Source: Sphingorhabdus wooponensis (GTDB lineage Bacteria > Pseudomonadota > Alphaproteobacteria > Sphingomonadales > Sphingomonadaceae). Taken from it: a stretch of DNA of 64,000 nt. Below, in pieces: positions 49,118-59,252 of the stretch (its first letter is position 1; every line of letters begins with the position of its first letter). Where the stretch lies: positions 1,060,001 through 1,124,000 of the forward strand of contig NZ_RWJI01000001.1 in assembly GCF_003933235.1 (NCBI RefSeq), given 5' to 3'. A model generated the notes under the pieces. That model did no database searches and was not told the origin of the DNA. It worked only from the letters and a program-made list of their open reading frames with translations. The position numbers were made by a program, and so were the translations under genes.

Positions 49118-49185
49118 GATGACAGTCCAGCCTCATTGCCGGAATGCCCTTTTCATGCGCACCCGAAATTCATTTTTGGAAGGCG

Positions 49186-49216
49186 CAAAACGCAAACGGC
49201 CCGCCGAGGCGGGCCG
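49186..49216 (-). terminator. Terminator-like hairpin after rpsO
   Basis: On the minus strand CGGCCCGC-CTCG-GCGGGCCG (49197-49216) is followed by TTTGCGTTTT. It lies 10 bp after the rpsO stop and may attenuate rather than fully stop transcription into pnp. Confidence 0.65.
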
Positions 49217-49225
49217 AGAGTGAAT

Positions 49226-49495
49226 TTACTTACGAAGGCCAAGCTTCGCGATGAGGGCGGTATAACGCGCCGCATCAATTTTTTTCAGATAGTCGAGAAG
49301 CGAACGGCGCTTGTTAACCATTTGCAAAAGGCCACGACGCGAGTGATTGTCCTTGTGGTGGTCTTTAAAATGGGATGTCAGGGCATTGATACGGTCAGTC
49401 AGGATTGCAACTTGCACTTCTGGTGATCCGGTATCGTTAGGCTCGCGTGCGTGCTCTTTAATGACCTGGGCTTTACGTTCTGCAGTAATAGACAT
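49226..49495 (-). CDS. rpsO: Ribosomal protein S15
   Basis: The 89-residue protein has the S15 sequence: [56 protein letters not shown] and [15 protein letters not shown]. It binds 16S rRNA early in 30S assembly. Normal length and context (truB-rpsO-pnp). Confidence 0.98.
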   Translation of the reverse strand: MSITAERKAQVIKEHAREPNDTGSPEVQVAILTDRINALTSHFKDHHKDNHSRRGLLQMVNKRRSLLDYLKKIDAARYTALIAKLGLRK

Positions 49496-49511
49496 ATTTT
49501 TCCTTCGAACA

Positions 49512-50414
49512 TCATGGAGTTAAGTTAAAGCCACGGACGGTTTTCAATATCCCGTCGACGTTCTCCACCAATGCCAGTGGCCGCAAATCTGCGCCCCTCG
49601 CCCAATGTAGCCCATCTTCCATGGCAATCCCGGTCAAGACGCGGCCCTGCTGGACTGCCCTTGCCTGTTCCGGGGAGAGATTAAGAGCCGGGATGTCGAC
49701 CAGCCCTGCCTCTATCGGCAAGATAATGTCTTCTTGCGCGGCTCCTTGGCCGAATGCATTCAGTTTGTCCAGCGAAATCGCGCCTTGCACGCTGAACGGC
49801 CCTGCGCGCGTGCGGCGTAGCATCGTGACATGCCCGACTGTACCGACTGCATATGCAATGTCCCGCGCCAAACTGCGTATATAGGTGCCTTTGGAGACGT
49901 CGGCGGTGAGCGTGACGGCATTCAAAGCCTCAACGGTCGCAACACTGTGCAAACAAAGGTCGTGCACCGTCACATAACGGGGCTTCATCTCCACAACCTC
50001 GCCTGCACGCGCCAAGTCATACGCGCGCTTGCCGTCAATTTTTATTGCCGAATAAGCAGGCGGAATTTGTTCGATGGGGCCAATAAATTGAGCCAACGCT
50101 GCTTCGACTTGTGCCAAGCTCGGGCGGTGATCGGATGTCGCTACGACCTCCCCTTCGGCATCCAGACCGCTGGTTTCTGTTCCAAAGCAAATGGTAAAGT
50201 CATAGATTTTCGATGCATCCAGCATACGGCCGCACAATTTGGTCGCTTCGCCCAAAGCAATCGGCAGAACACCCGTTGCCAAAGGATCAAGCGTGCCGCC
50301 ATGGCCGACCTTGACCTTGCCAAAGCCCGCTTCACGCAAATTCCGCTTTACCGCAGAAACCGCCTGCGTTGAGCCCAACCCAAGCGGTTTATCGAGGATG
50401 ATCCAGCCATGCAT
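49512..50414 (-). CDS. truB: tRNA pseudouridine-55 synthase
   Basis: The 300-residue enzyme contains [40 protein letters not shown] with the catalytic Asp, [40 protein letters not shown] and [13 protein letters not shown]. It makes pseudouridine at position 55 in the T-loop of tRNAs. Starts 6 bp after tdk and is followed by rpsO. Confidence 0.95.
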   Translation of the reverse strand: MHGWIILDKPLGLGSTQAVSAVKRNLREAGFGKVKVGHGGTLDPLATGVLPIALGEATKLCGRMLDASKIYDFTICFGTETSGLDAEGEVVATSDHRPSLAQVEAALAQFIGPIEQIPPAYSAIKIDGKRAYDLARAGEVVEMKPRYVTVHDLCLHSVATVEALNAVTLTADVSKGTYIRSLARDIAYAVGTVGHVTMLRRTRAGPFSVQGAISLDKLNAFGQGAAQEDIILPIEAGLVDIPALNLSPEQARAVQQGRVLTGIAMEDGLHWARGADLRPLALVENVDGILKTVRGFNLTP

Positions 50415-50420
50415 GCTGAT

Positions 50421-51002
50421 CTATCGCGCTGCCCGCGCCTCATTAAAATGCTTGCGGCACATGGCGATGTAGCGATCATCGCCGCCAATTTCGGTTTGCG
50501 CACCGTCGACCACTGCTTTTCCGAACTCATCCACACGCAAGTTCATTGTCGCTTTGCGTCCGCAATCACACACACCTTTAAGCTCAACGAGACTATCCGC
50601 TATTCCAAGCAAGGCAGCGGATCCGGGAAACAGCTCACCTTGGAAATCCGTGCGCAGGCCGTAACACACAACCGGAATTCCCGCCTTGTCGGCGAGTGCC
50701 GCGGCTTGCCAAACTTGCTCTTTGCTTAAAAATTGCGCTTCATCGATTAAGACACATGCCAGCGGCGTTTCATCATGCTGGGCAAGCACCGCTTTTTCGA
50801 TGTCAGTTGTCGCGTCAAAGCGGCTAGCGTCACCTGCAAGACCAATACGCGAGCTGATAGCGCCATAGCCGGGGCGGTCATCAATCGCGGCGGTCCAAAG
50901 CATGACTTTCATGCCGCGTTCGCCATAATTAAACGCCGCTTGCAGCAAGGTCGACGATTTGCCTGCATTCATAGAGGCATAATAAAAATATAATTTGGCC
51001 AT
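50421..51002 (-). CDS. tdk: Thymidine kinase
   Basis: The 193-residue type II thymidine kinase has Walker A FYYASMNAGKSSTLLQAA, DEAQFLSKEQVWQ (Walker B), VVCYGLRTDFQGELFPGS (lasso region) and a zinc-binding CDCGRKATMNLR with C-terminal MCRKH. It salvages thymidine to dTMP. It overlaps rbfA by one base (TAATG) and precedes truB; tdk is not a normal member of the infB cluster. Confidence 0.94.
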   Translation of the reverse strand: MAKLYFYYASMNAGKSSTLLQAAFNYGERGMKVMLWTAAIDDRPGYGAISSRIGLAGDASRFDATTDIEKAVLAQHDETPLACVLIDEAQFLSKEQVWQAAALADKAGIPVVCYGLRTDFQGELFPGSAALLGIADSLVELKGVCDCGRKATMNLRVDEFGKAVVDGAQTEIGGDDRYIAMCRKHFNEARAAR

Positions 51003-51430
51003 TACACGGCGTCGTCCGCTGGCGCGGCAGCAGCATCCTCGGTCAAGTCTTGCTGGACCTTGGGCGCGCTCAATAAGGTTTCGATATGCGTTGCTTGATC
51101 AAAACTGTCATCCGCTAGGAATTTCAATTTTGCGGCATATTTCATGCTGACCCGTGCGGCGACTTCCTTTTGGAAAAACGCTGTATTCGTGCGCAGTGCC
51201 TTGAGCACCACCGCCTCATTCACCCCAAGCAGCGGTTTAATGAACGCCGTCGCATGGCGCAAATCCGGGGACATGCGCACTTCAGTCACGCTGACGCTGT
51301 GGCTGTTGAGGATATCATCATGCACCTCACCGCGCGCTAGCAGCTCCGACAATATATGCCGGAATTGCTCCCCTACGCGCAGCAGGCGTACTGAACGGCC
51401 TTCGGGGCCCGTATCATTATGTTTAGCCAT
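51002..51430 (-). CDS. rbfA: Ribosome-binding factor A
   Basis: The 142-residue protein carries the KH-like RbfA fold: [40 protein letters not shown] and [20 protein letters not shown]. It matures the 5' end of 16S rRNA in the 30S subunit. A short Ala/Asp-rich tail ([12 protein letters not shown]) ends the protein. It follows infB by 29 bp. Confidence 0.93.
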   Translation of the reverse strand: MAKHNDTGPEGRSVRLLRVGEQFRHILSELLARGEVHDDILNSHSVSVTEVRMSPDLRHATAFIKPLLGVNEAVVLKALRTNTAFFQKEVAARVSMKYAAKLKFLADDSFDQATHIETLLSAPKVQQDLTEDAAAAPADDAV

Positions 51431-51459
51431 GATATTCCCCGTTCAGGACCGAGCTAAAA

Positions 51460-54012
51460 TCACAACGTCCGTTCACGCTCCTCGATCTCAAAGACTTCGA
51501 GCATATCGCCTGCCTTGACATCGTTGGTATCCGCCAGAACGACGCCACATTCCATACCGGCGCGAACTTCGTCGACATTGTCCTTGAAGCGGCGCAGCGA
51601 CGCAATCGTCGTTTTCGATACGATGACGTCTTCGCGGGTAAGACGCGCGTGCAGACCCTTTTTGATGACGCCCTCGGTGACCAAAAGACCAGCAGCCTTG
51701 TCGCGCTTGCCGGATTTGAACACATCCTTGACTTCGGCGCGTCCAACAACAGTTTCGATGATTTCTGGACCCAATTCGCCCGCCATTTCTTTGGCGATGT
51801 CGGCGGTCAGGTGATAGATTACATCGAAATATTTCAAACGTACGCGGTCACGCTTCGCCAAGGCAGCGGCCTTAGCATTGGGGCGCACGTTGAAACCGAT
51901 AAGCGGCGCATTGGAGGCCGCCGCCAGCAACATGTCGGATTCGGTAATGCCGCCAACGCCGGCCAGCAATACACGGACCTTGATGTCGTCAGTCGAGATG
52001 TTGTTAAGTGCAGTGACAATCGCTTCAACCGAACCTTGCACATCCCCCTTGATAACCACAGGATATTCCATCGCGCGTGACGCAGACAGATTATCAAACA
52101 GATTTTCCAAATTCGGCGTGACTTGCGCTGTGCGCACCTTGGTCGATTGTTCCTTACGATACAAAGCAACCTCACGAGCACGCGCTTCGCTTTCAACAAC
52201 GGTCAGAACGTCCCCTGCCGATGGAACACCGGTCAGGCCAAGCACTTCGACTGGGGTTGCAGGGCCGGCTTCGGAAACTTGCTGTCCCTTTTCGTTGATC
52301 AACGCACGAACTTTACCGCTCTGGGCGCCAACTACGAAGATATCACCGCGCTTCAGCGTGCCGCGCTTCACGAGCACAGTTGCGACAGCACCGCGGCCCT
52401 TGTCGAGTTGTGCTTCGACCACGACGGCTTCTGCCGCGCGGTCTGGATTGGCTTTCAGCTCCATGACTTCGGCCTGCAGAGCAAGCTTTTCAAGCAAAGT
52501 ATCAAGGCCTGTCTTCTTCAGCGCTGAAACCTCAACGTCCTGAACATCGCCGCCCATCGCTTCAACGATAACTTCATGCTCAAGCAAACGCTCGCGCACC
52601 TTTTGAGGGTTTGCGCCCTCTTTATCGATCTTGTTGATCGCAACAATCATTGGCACATTAGCAGCCTTGGCATGCTTAATGGCCTCAATTGTCTGCGGCA
52701 TAAGACCATCATCGGCAGCCACCACCAAAATCACGATATCGGTTACCGATGCACCGCGCTGACGCATTTGCGTGAACGCTTCATGGCCCGGTGTATCGAG
52801 GAACGTGATGACCGAGCCATCCTTTGCCTTCACCTGATACGCGCCAATATGCTGGGTAATGCCGCCCGCTTCGCCGGATACGACATTCGCGCCACGCAAG
52901 GCATCCAGCAAGGACGTCTTACCATGGTCGACATGGCCCATGACAGTTACGACCGGGGGACGCGGCTTCATGGTTTCAGCGCTATCTACATCGTCATCAT
53001 GGAAAATGTCGACATCGGCATCCGACACGCGTGTGATGTTGTGGCCAAATTCTTCGACCAGCAATTCTGCCGTGTCTTGGTCAATGGTTTCGTTGATCGT
53101 GATTGGCATGCCCATTTTGAACAATGCTTTGACCAAATCGCTGCCTTTTTCCGCCATACGGTTGGCAAGTTCTTGCACCGTGATGGTTTCGGGCACGACA
53201 ACGTCGCGGGTTTGCTTCACCTGTGCCTGACGGTTGCCACCGCCATGGAGGCGCTTTTCTTTTTCACGCGCACGCTTCAGCGCGGCCAGTGATCGTGCAC
53301 GGGCGCCGTCGTCGCCTTCCAGCGCGCGGGTAACCGTGAGCTTCCCAGACTGGCGGCGGTCATCGGCTGCACCGCGCGTTGGACGATGCGGTGCCTTTTT
53401 GATTTCCTCACGCTCGCGCTCTGGGCGTTTGGGCGCTTCTACAGGTGTAAAGCGACGCGGCGCAGGCGCGGCACCGTCCCTATTGCTTTCTTCCGCAACA
53501 GCTTCATCCGCATCCATGGACGCAGGAACGACTGTTTCAACGGCGGCGGCGGGCGGTGGTGGCGGCGCTGCAGCAGCCTCCTCACGGTTGGCTTGGGCAC
53601 GCAGGCGTTCTTCTTCGGCGCGTTGCGCACGTTGTTCCGCTTCACGGCGGCTGCTTTCCTCAAGCATCGCCAAGCGCGCCTCTTCGGCTTCGCGTAGCAG
53701 CTTTGCCTGACGCTCCTGACGGCTGAGCATGTCATTGCCCGTGGGGCGTGGCTTAGGCGCTGGCGCGGCCACAGGTGCAGGCGCGGGCGTTACTGGCGCC
53801 GCGACAGGCGGCGGAGGTGGTGGCGGTGCCGCAACTTCGGGCTCCGGCGCATAACCAGGCTTACCGACAAGCTTTTTGCGCTTCACCTCAACCACAACCT
53901 TATTGGTGCGGCCATGGCTGAAAGTCTGTTTCACTTCGCCGGACTCAAGCGAGCGGCTCAAAGTGAGCGGCTTGCGCGTCAAAGTCGGCTTATTATTATT
54001 TTCATCACTCAT
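51460..54012 (-). CDS. infB: Translation initiation factor IF-2
   Basis: The 850-residue GTPase has a variable N-terminal region rich in Pro, Ala and Arg/Glu coiled coil (about 70-170), the IF2 N-domain ([20 protein letters not shown]), then the G domain: [19 protein letters not shown] (G1), [10 protein letters not shown] (G2), [14 protein letters not shown] (G3), AINKIDK (G4). It brings fMet-tRNA to the 30S subunit. Confidence 0.97.
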   Translation of the reverse strand: MSDENNNKPTLTRKPLTLSRSLESGEVKQTFSHGRTNKVVVEVKRKKLVGKPGYAPEPEVAAPPPPPPPVAAPVTPAPAPVAAPAPKPRPTGNDMLSRQERQAKLLREAEEARLAMLEESSRREAEQRAQRAEEERLRAQANREEAAAAPPPPPAAAVETVVPASMDADEAVAEESNRDGAAPAPRRFTPVEAPKRPEREREEIKKAPHRPTRGAADDRRQSGKLTVTRALEGDDGARARSLAALKRAREKEKRLHGGGNRQAQVKQTRDVVVPETITVQELANRMAEKGSDLVKALFKMGMPITINETIDQDTAELLVEEFGHNITRVSDADVDIFHDDDVDSAETMKPRPPVVTVMGHVDHGKTSLLDALRGANVVSGEAGGITQHIGAYQVKAKDGSVITFLDTPGHEAFTQMRQRGASVTDIVILVVAADDGLMPQTIEAIKHAKAANVPMIVAINKIDKEGANPQKVRERLLEHEVIVEAMGGDVQDVEVSALKKTGLDTLLEKLALQAEVMELKANPDRAAEAVVVEAQLDKGRGAVATVLVKRGTLKRGDIFVVGAQSGKVRALINEKGQQVSEAGPATPVEVLGLTGVPSAGDVLTVVESEARAREVALYRKEQSTKVRTAQVTPNLENLFDNLSASRAMEYPVVIKGDVQGSVEAIVTALNNISTDDIKVRVLLAGVGGITESDMLLAAASNAPLIGFNVRPNAKAAALAKRDRVRLKYFDVIYHLTADIAKEMAGELGPEIIETVVGRAEVKDVFKSGKRDKAAGLLVTEGVIKKGLHARLTREDVIVSKTTIASLRRFKDNVDEVRAGMECGVVLADTNDVKAGDMLEVFEIEERERTL

Positions 54013-54033
54013 CGAAACAGAACCCGTCCTTAC

Positions 54034-54744
54034 TCAGTCAATTGCGGAGATGTCAGCGTCATTGCCCCGCAAGTCCGCAGCCAAAGCAGCGGAATCGAAT
54101 GGCGCATTACTGCATCCTTTGAAATTTAGCCAGCGTCCAAGATGATGCATCACCCGCTCCGCCGCTTTTTGATTAATCAATGCAACGTGCACAGCATTTT
54201 GCCGTCCAAGCGCTGCAGACAATGCATCCCGGTCCACAGGTAGCTTCACGCCGCCCTTTCCGGTCCCTTCAGCGTCTTCGCCAACGCGCCATGCTTGGTC
54301 GCGCTTGCCGCTGCCATCGGCGCTTGCGTCCGATGCGTGCAACAATAGCTTCACTTGACCACTGCGCGACGCGGAATCGATTTTCTCGGCACCTAAGATA
54401 AGGTGCCCTGCCCGCGCTTCCAAGCCAAGCCGATCCAAAAAGGCCTTCTCCAAGCCGCGATCAATGCGGCCTGTGAGGTCATCGATGATCTCAATCTTAT
54501 CCGTTTTGAACGCACGGCGCAGCAATCCAGCAAGCTTACCCTTGGCGAGCGCCTTGGACAATTCTTCACCGGAAACGCCAATCCAAGCGCCACGACCGGG
54601 CGCCTTTGCGAATAGGTCAGGTGCAATACTACCATCGGGCCCGAGGGCAAGCCTGATGAGCTGGGCACGAGTCCCATGCTCACCTGACAATATGCACTTC
54701 CTTATTGGGGAGTGTCGGTTCTCATTGAGAGTCGTCCGCTGCAA
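54034..54744 (-). CDS. ylxR: YlxR-type RNA-binding protein (DUF448) with L7Ae-like C-part; disturbed start
   Basis: The core IRKCILSGEHGTRAQLIRLA ... KAPGRGAWIGVSGEELSKAL is the DUF448/YlxR signature; the C-terminal part is a L7Ae-like segment (LGRQNAVHVALINQKAAERV). The protein sits between nusA and infB, the conserved position. No ATG fits the reading frame at the expected place; the nearest in-frame option is a TTG at 54744 inside nusA. An ATG that overlaps the nusA stop (54725) would give MRTDTPIRKC if one C of the four-C run (54707-54710, read on the minus strand) were absent. This suggests a frameshift or sequencing error. Confidence 0.7.
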   Translation of the reverse strand: MQRTTLNENRHSPIRKCILSGEHGTRAQLIRLALGPDGSIAPDLFAKAPGRGAWIGVSGEELSKALAKGKLAGLLRRAFKTDKIEIIDDLTGRIDRGLEKAFLDRLGLEARAGHLILGAEKIDSASRSGQVKLLLHASDASADGSGKRDQAWRVGEDAEGTGKGGVKLPVDRDALSAALGRQNAVHVALINQKAAERVMHHLGRWLNFKGCSNAPFDSAALAADLRGNDADISAID

Positions 54745-56332
54745 CCGCGTCCTCCTCTTCGAACCAATGTGCGCGAGCAGCCATGATGATTTCATTACCC
54801 TGCTCTTCAGACAGACCAAAGGTCGCCAATATGCCTGCCTTGTCTTCCGTACGGTTACGCCGCACTTCGCGATCGCTCCGTTCGTTGCGACGTGGCTCGC
54901 GTGCCTTCTGAATCAGTTCATCGGTGGCAAGGTCCGCCAAATCGTCGAGCGTCTTGATGCCGGCCTTACCCAAAACGACCAACATCGCTTCGGTCAATAT
55001 CGGCAGTTCTGCGACAGCATCTTCCACACCAAGCGCGCGGCGCTCGGTCCGGTTCACTTCTTCGCGACGTTCCAGCGCTTCTTGTGCGCGGCTCTGCAAT
55101 TCTTCGGCCAAACCGTCGTCAAAGCCTTCGATGGCAGCGATTTCAGCGGAGTCGACATAAGCGACTTCTTCCAATTCGCTAAAGCCTTCCGCGACCAGCA
55201 ATTGCGCAAGTGTTTCGTCGACGTCCAGCTCTTGCTGGAACATTTCGGAACGCTCGACAAATTCCTTCTGCCGTTTCTCGCTCGATTCCGCTTCGGTCAT
55301 AATGTCGATGCCACGGCCCGTAAGCTGCGATGCCAAACGGACATTCTGTCCACGACGGCCAATGGCAAGGCTCAACTGATCGTCCGGAACGACAACTTCG
55401 ATACGGCCCTCCTCTTCGTCGATGACGACGCGGCTGACCGTTGCGGGCTGCAGAGCGTTCACGATGAACGTCGCGGTATCTTCCGACCATGGAATGATGT
55501 CGATTTTTTCGCCCTGCATTTCCTGCACGACGGCCTGAACACGGCTACCCTTCATACCGACGCATGCGCCAACGGGGTCAATGCTGCTGTCATAGCTGAT
55601 GACGCCAATCTTGGCGCGGCTTCCTGGGTCGCGCGCAGCTGCCTTGATTTCGATGACACCGTCATAGATTTCGGGCACTTCTTGCGCGAACAATTTCTTC
55701 ATGAAATCCGGATGCGCACGGCTCAACAGTATCTGTGGCCCGCGATTTTCGCGCTGAACCTTCATGATAAGTGCACGGACGCGGTCGCCACTGCGCACAA
55801 CTTCACGCGGGATTTGTTGGTCACGGCGAATAACACCTTCTGCGCGGCCAAGGTCCACGACGACATGTCCGAATTCAACGGACTTCACAACGCCCGTGAT
55901 AATTTCGCCAGTACGGTCCTTAAATTCTTCAAACTGGCGCTCACGCTCTGCATCGCGCACCTTTTGGAAGATGACTTGCTTAGCGGACTGCGCATCAATA
56001 CGGCCCAAATCCACAGCAGGAAGCGGATCGACGATGAAATCGCCGACAACAGCGCCCTTTTGTAACTTGTCCGCCTGCTTCAGGTCGACTTGCTTGAAAT
56101 AATCTTCGACATTTTCAACGACCTCTACGACGCGCCACAGACGCAAGTCACCAGTTTGGGTGTCCAGCTTCGCGCGAATGTCGTTTTCGGCACCATAACG
56201 TGCCCTTGCCGCACGCTGGATAGCTTCTTCAAGCGCTTCGATAACAATCGACTTGTCGATCATCTTTTCGCTGGCGACCGCGTTGGCGATTGCGAGCAAC
56301 TCAGCCTTGTTGGCGGCAATACTACTGGCCAT
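54722..56332 (-). CDS. nusA: Transcription termination/antitermination factor NusA
   Basis: The 536-residue protein has the N-terminal RNA-polymerase-binding domain, S1 (GEIITGVVKSVEFGHVVVDL near 130-150), two KH domains (PVGACVGMKGSRVQAVVQEM and SLAIGRRGQNVRLASQLTGR) and acidic C-terminal helix-hairpin-helix repeats (VAEGFSELEEVAYVDSAEIA). It follows rimP by 3 bp. Confidence 0.97.
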   Translation of the reverse strand: MASSIAANKAELLAIANAVASEKMIDKSIVIEALEEAIQRAARARYGAENDIRAKLDTQTGDLRLWRVVEVVENVEDYFKQVDLKQADKLQKGAVVGDFIVDPLPAVDLGRIDAQSAKQVIFQKVRDAERERQFEEFKDRTGEIITGVVKSVEFGHVVVDLGRAEGVIRRDQQIPREVVRSGDRVRALIMKVQRENRGPQILLSRAHPDFMKKLFAQEVPEIYDGVIEIKAAARDPGSRAKIGVISYDSSIDPVGACVGMKGSRVQAVVQEMQGEKIDIIPWSEDTATFIVNALQPATVSRVVIDEEEGRIEVVVPDDQLSLAIGRRGQNVRLASQLTGRGIDIMTEAESSEKRQKEFVERSEMFQQELDVDETLAQLLVAEGFSELEEVAYVDSAEIAAIEGFDDGLAEELQSRAQEALERREEVNRTERRALGVEDAVAELPILTEAMLVVLGKAGIKTLDDLADLATDELIQKAREPRRNERSDREVRRNRTEDKAGILATFGLSEEQGNEIIMAARAHWFEEEDAVAADDSQ

Positions 56333-56335
56333 GTT

Positions 56336-56896
56336 TTAGTCTTCCTGTGCTTCGTCGTGAATGGGTTCCGCCTCTACTTCGTCGGCACCATCGCTATTGA
56401 TGGGGGCAGTCGACGCAATGAGGCGGTCTGTCAAGAGCAGCTTGGCATGGCCAAGTGCGGAAAATGAAAAGGTTAAACGCCCTGCCTTGCGGTCATCGAC
56501 ATGAATATTTTCACCATCGACACCAGCAAGATCACCGCGAATATTTTTGCGGCCATCCATAGGCTCGCTCAGTTCAATCTTGGCTTCATGCCCTACCCAA
56601 TCGGAAAAGTCGGCAAGACGCGTCAACGGCCGGTCAATTCCGGGCGAGCTAACTTCAAGGCGATAGGCCTCAACGATTGGATCAAGTTCGTCAAACAAAT
56701 CGGAAATGCGGTGCGAGAGCGCCGCACAATCATCAATATTCAGTTGCCGTGTCTCTGGACGCTCGGCCATAACTTGCAAGGTCGGCTCGTCGCTACCCTG
56801 CGCGCCATTGGAAAACCACGCCACGCGCACCAAGGCGAAGCCAAGCGCTTCCGCCTCAGGCGCAATCAAACTGCTTAGTTTATCCAGATCAGGCAA
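56336..56896 (-). CDS. rimP: Ribosome maturation factor RimP
   Basis: The 186-residue protein starts with TTG at 56896 (LPDLDKLSSLIAPEAEALGF). It contains the RimP pattern: LQVMAERPETRQLNIDDCAA, VEAYRLEVSSPGIDRPLTRL and a C-terminal SH3-like domain, then an acidic tail (ADEVEAEPIHDEAQED). It assists 30S assembly. First gene of the nusA-infB operon; divergent from the sugar dehydrogenase gene. Confidence 0.93.
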   Translation of the reverse strand: MPDLDKLSSLIAPEAEALGFALVRVAWFSNGAQGSDEPTLQVMAERPETRQLNIDDCAALSHRISDLFDELDPIVEAYRLEVSSPGIDRPLTRLADFSDWVGHEAKIELSEPMDGRKNIRGDLAGVDGENIHVDDRKAGRLTFSFSALGHAKLLLTDRLIASTAPINSDGADEVEAEPIHDEAQED

Positions 56897-57083
56897 AATC
56901 AGACTTTCTTATTCGACATGCAATAACGTTCCGCGCCGGCCCCAGTGGCGCCAGCCCTTCCAAGTTCTCACAATGTAAGGATGATGGCCGTATAGCCCCG
57001 TAAACTTTCATATGCAAGTGTCTTGCACATCACGCCTTCACCTACCAATTGGGTAAGGTAGTTATAAAATGGAGCTTTGGATC

Positions 57084-58217
57084 ATGTCAAAATTGTCTTT
57101 TCTGATGGGCGCATCCTTTCTGGCCGCCGCCTGCCAGTCTTCGGTCAGTGACGCCGCCCCCGCAGACACCAGCTCTGTGCCATTTGATGTTGCGGTGGTT
57201 GCCGATTTCGAAGAGCCTTGGGCCATGACATTCGTCCCGGGGACGCCTTATGCGCTCGTGACGGAGAAAAAAGGCAAGCTCAAGCTGTGGCAGAATGAAG
57301 GCGCTGTTGTTGACGTCGAAGGCGTTCCGGCCGTTGCTTATGGCGGTCAAGGTGGACTTGGTGATGTGATCCTCCACCCCGACTTTGCCAAAAACAAATT
57401 GGTCTATCTCAGCTTTGCAGAGGCCGGCGAAGGTGGTTTTGGCGCAGCAGTGGTCCGTGGAAAGCTGGACCTCACAACCGCAAAGCCGATGCTGACCGAC
57501 GTCCAAATCATCTGGCGTCAGGAACCAAAGGTTTCAGGGCAAGGCCATTATGGCCATCGCCTCGCCTTCGGTCCGGACGGTATGCTGTATATCAGCAGCG
57601 GCGAACGGCAGAAGTTCGACCCCGCGCAGGATCTCAACCAAAATCTTGGCAAGATTGTGCGCTTAACCGATAGTGGCATGGTCCCATCGGACAATCCCTT
57701 CTACGGCCAAGGCAGCGTAAAGTCGCAAATCTGGTCTTACGGACATCGCAACCCCCTGGGCATTGCTTTTGACGCAAAGGGCCGTTTATGGAACCAAGAA
57801 ATGGGCCCTGCCGGTGGCGATGAGTTAAACCTTGTCAAAAAGGCCGCCAATTACGGTTATCCAACCGTGTCCAATGGTGACCATTATGATGGCAGGAACA
57901 TTCCCGACCATGCAGCAGGTGACGGTTTTGAAGCACCCAAAGTTACATGGAACCCCGCAATTTCACCCGGCGGCCTTATGATTTATTCTGGCGACATGTT
58001 TAAGGCTTGGAAAGGCAGCGCGTTTATCGGCGGCCTTGGCGCAAAGGCGTTGGTCCACGTGAAGCTGGACGGCGAAAATGCAACGAAGGCAGACCAATGG
58101 AACATGGGCGCGCGTATCCGCGAAGTCGAACAGGGCCCCGATGGCGCTATCTGGCTATTGGAAGATGAACGCGCTGGCTCACAGGGCCGCTTATTGAAGC
58201 TGACCCCGAAGAAATAA
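57084..58217 (+). CDS. PQQ-dependent sugar dehydrogenase (lipoprotein, YliI/Asd type)
   Basis: The ATG at 57084 has GGAG 9 bases upstream and yields a 377-residue lipoprotein (lipobox FLAAAC). It is a six-bladed propeller of the soluble aldose dehydrogenase type: LEEPWAM-like start (ADFEEPWAMTFVPGTPYALV), GGLGDVILHPDF, GHYGHRLAFGPDGMLYISSG with the catalytic His, YGHRNPLGIAFDAKGRLWNQ and EMGPAGGDELNLV. It oxidises sugars with bound PQQ in the periplasm. The upstream 57013-57027 has a TGCAAG/CTTGCA hairpin. Confidence 0.9.
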   Translation: MSKLSFLMGASFLAAACQSSVSDAAPADTSSVPFDVAVVADFEEPWAMTFVPGTPYALVTEKKGKLKLWQNEGAVVDVEGVPAVAYGGQGGLGDVILHPDFAKNKLVYLSFAEAGEGGFGAAVVRGKLDLTTAKPMLTDVQIIWRQEPKVSGQGHYGHRLAFGPDGMLYISSGERQKFDPAQDLNQNLGKIVRLTDSGMVPSDNPFYGQGSVKSQIWSYGHRNPLGIAFDAKGRLWNQEMGPAGGDELNLVKKAANYGYPTVSNGDHYDGRNIPDHAAGDGFEAPKVTWNPAISPGGLMIYSGDMFKAWKGSAFIGGLGAKALVHVKLDGENATKADQWNMGARIREVEQGPDGAIWLLEDERAGSQGRLLKLTPKK

Positions 58218-58236
58218 AGATCTTCGCGGCGGCGCC

Positions 58237-59082
58237 TTACTGCGCCGCCGTCACTGTCCCCGTTAAATCAGCCAAAAATGACCGGACGCGCTTGGCGTTC
58301 ATGCCCAAGTCGCTCTGCCCAACTCGGCTGACAGAGCGCATATCGACAATGCTGCCCTCGCCCGTATCCGACGGACGGACGCGCAGCACGACATCATCCT
58401 TGAACTGGAAAAATGCGCTGGTTTCAGTTGCTTCCAAACGCCCTTCTTCGGGCGACGAGATAGCCACATTCCAACCACGGGTTTTGGCTAAACGCTCTGC
58501 TTTGGCAATGACCGTTGGCACCGGTGCGTCAACACGCACCGAGCGGATGTCGCCATAAGCTTTTTGATGCACCATCGCCCAACGTTGTTCTGGCGTCAGT
58601 CCGCGCATCTTCGCATCGTCAGCACCCGGAACATTGTCAGTATTATCGGCACGCAATTGTAATGTTTGGAAAGCTGGCGGATCGGCAAGATCAGTCGATA
58701 CATCGTGGATCGCAGGGACAGTGAGCGCCTTGACAAGGAACGTTCCGACCCAACCGACATAGACCAAAGCAACCAGCATCCCAACCCAGCGCCGCGCGCG
58801 CAATGGCGGGGTGGTGGATTTACGAATGCGCCACTCTTGCACCAACCCAATCAAAATGGCCAATATGCCTAAAAGGAAAGCGGCAGCGACACCCTTCAGC
58901 CCCGATGTATAGGCCCAAAAACCCCAACCTGTGCCAACCGCCGCAACCGTGCCCCAGACCAAAGCGCCAAGGCCCGCAATCAAAACCAAATAGCCCCAAA
59001 TATCTTTTTGGGCACTTGGTTGCGCCGAAGCTAGTGTTGATGTTGCGTCTGGTGCCGCATGGGGCGCTTGCTGATCGGTCAA
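58237..59082 (-). CDS. DUF1499 domain-containing membrane protein
   Basis: I start at TTG 59082 because AGGAGA lies 7 bases upstream; an ATG at 59109 is possible. The 281-residue protein has three or four N-terminal membrane helices (DIWGYLVLIAGLGALVWGTV, VAAAFLLGILAILIGLVQEW, WVGMLVALVYVGWVGTFLV) and a C-terminal DUF1499 domain (RLAKTRGWNVAISSPEEGRL, EATETSAFFQFKDDVVLRV, DMRSVSRVGQSDLGMNAKRV). Function unknown. Confidence 0.88.
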   Translation of the reverse strand: MTDQQAPHAAPDATSTLASAQPSAQKDIWGYLVLIAGLGALVWGTVAAVGTGWGFWAYTSGLKGVAAAFLLGILAILIGLVQEWRIRKSTTPPLRARRWVGMLVALVYVGWVGTFLVKALTVPAIHDVSTDLADPPAFQTLQLRADNTDNVPGADDAKMRGLTPEQRWAMVHQKAYGDIRSVRVDAPVPTVIAKAERLAKTRGWNVAISSPEEGRLEATETSAFFQFKDDVVLRVRPSDTGEGSIVDMRSVSRVGQSDLGMNAKRVRSFLADLTGTVTAAQ

Positions 59083-59252
59083 ATTCTCTCTCCTGCATGA
59101 CGAAACCATCTAAGTGGCACATGCTAATGGATGTTCCGTCGAAAGGCAATTTGCGGCGGTTTAATTGTAAGCGAAAACATATTCGATTGGACAAATAACC
59201 TCTGCAATGACAGGGAACGCCGTTATTGTGTCCCTCATTCCGGCAAGTTTAT

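Noticed and set aside
48032-49426. 464-codon open frame on the plus strand over pnp and rpsO
   Set aside because: It lies antisense to well-identified pnp, rpsO; long antisense frames are common in this base composition.
54464-56065. 533-codon open frame on the plus strand over nusA
   Set aside because: Antisense to nusA and ylxR with no domain; a shadow frame.
57013-57027. TGCAAG-TGT-CTTGCA palindrome before the sugar dehydrogenase gene as an operator
   Set aside because: A single short palindrome without a second copy or an adjacent regulator; noted in the gene entry only.
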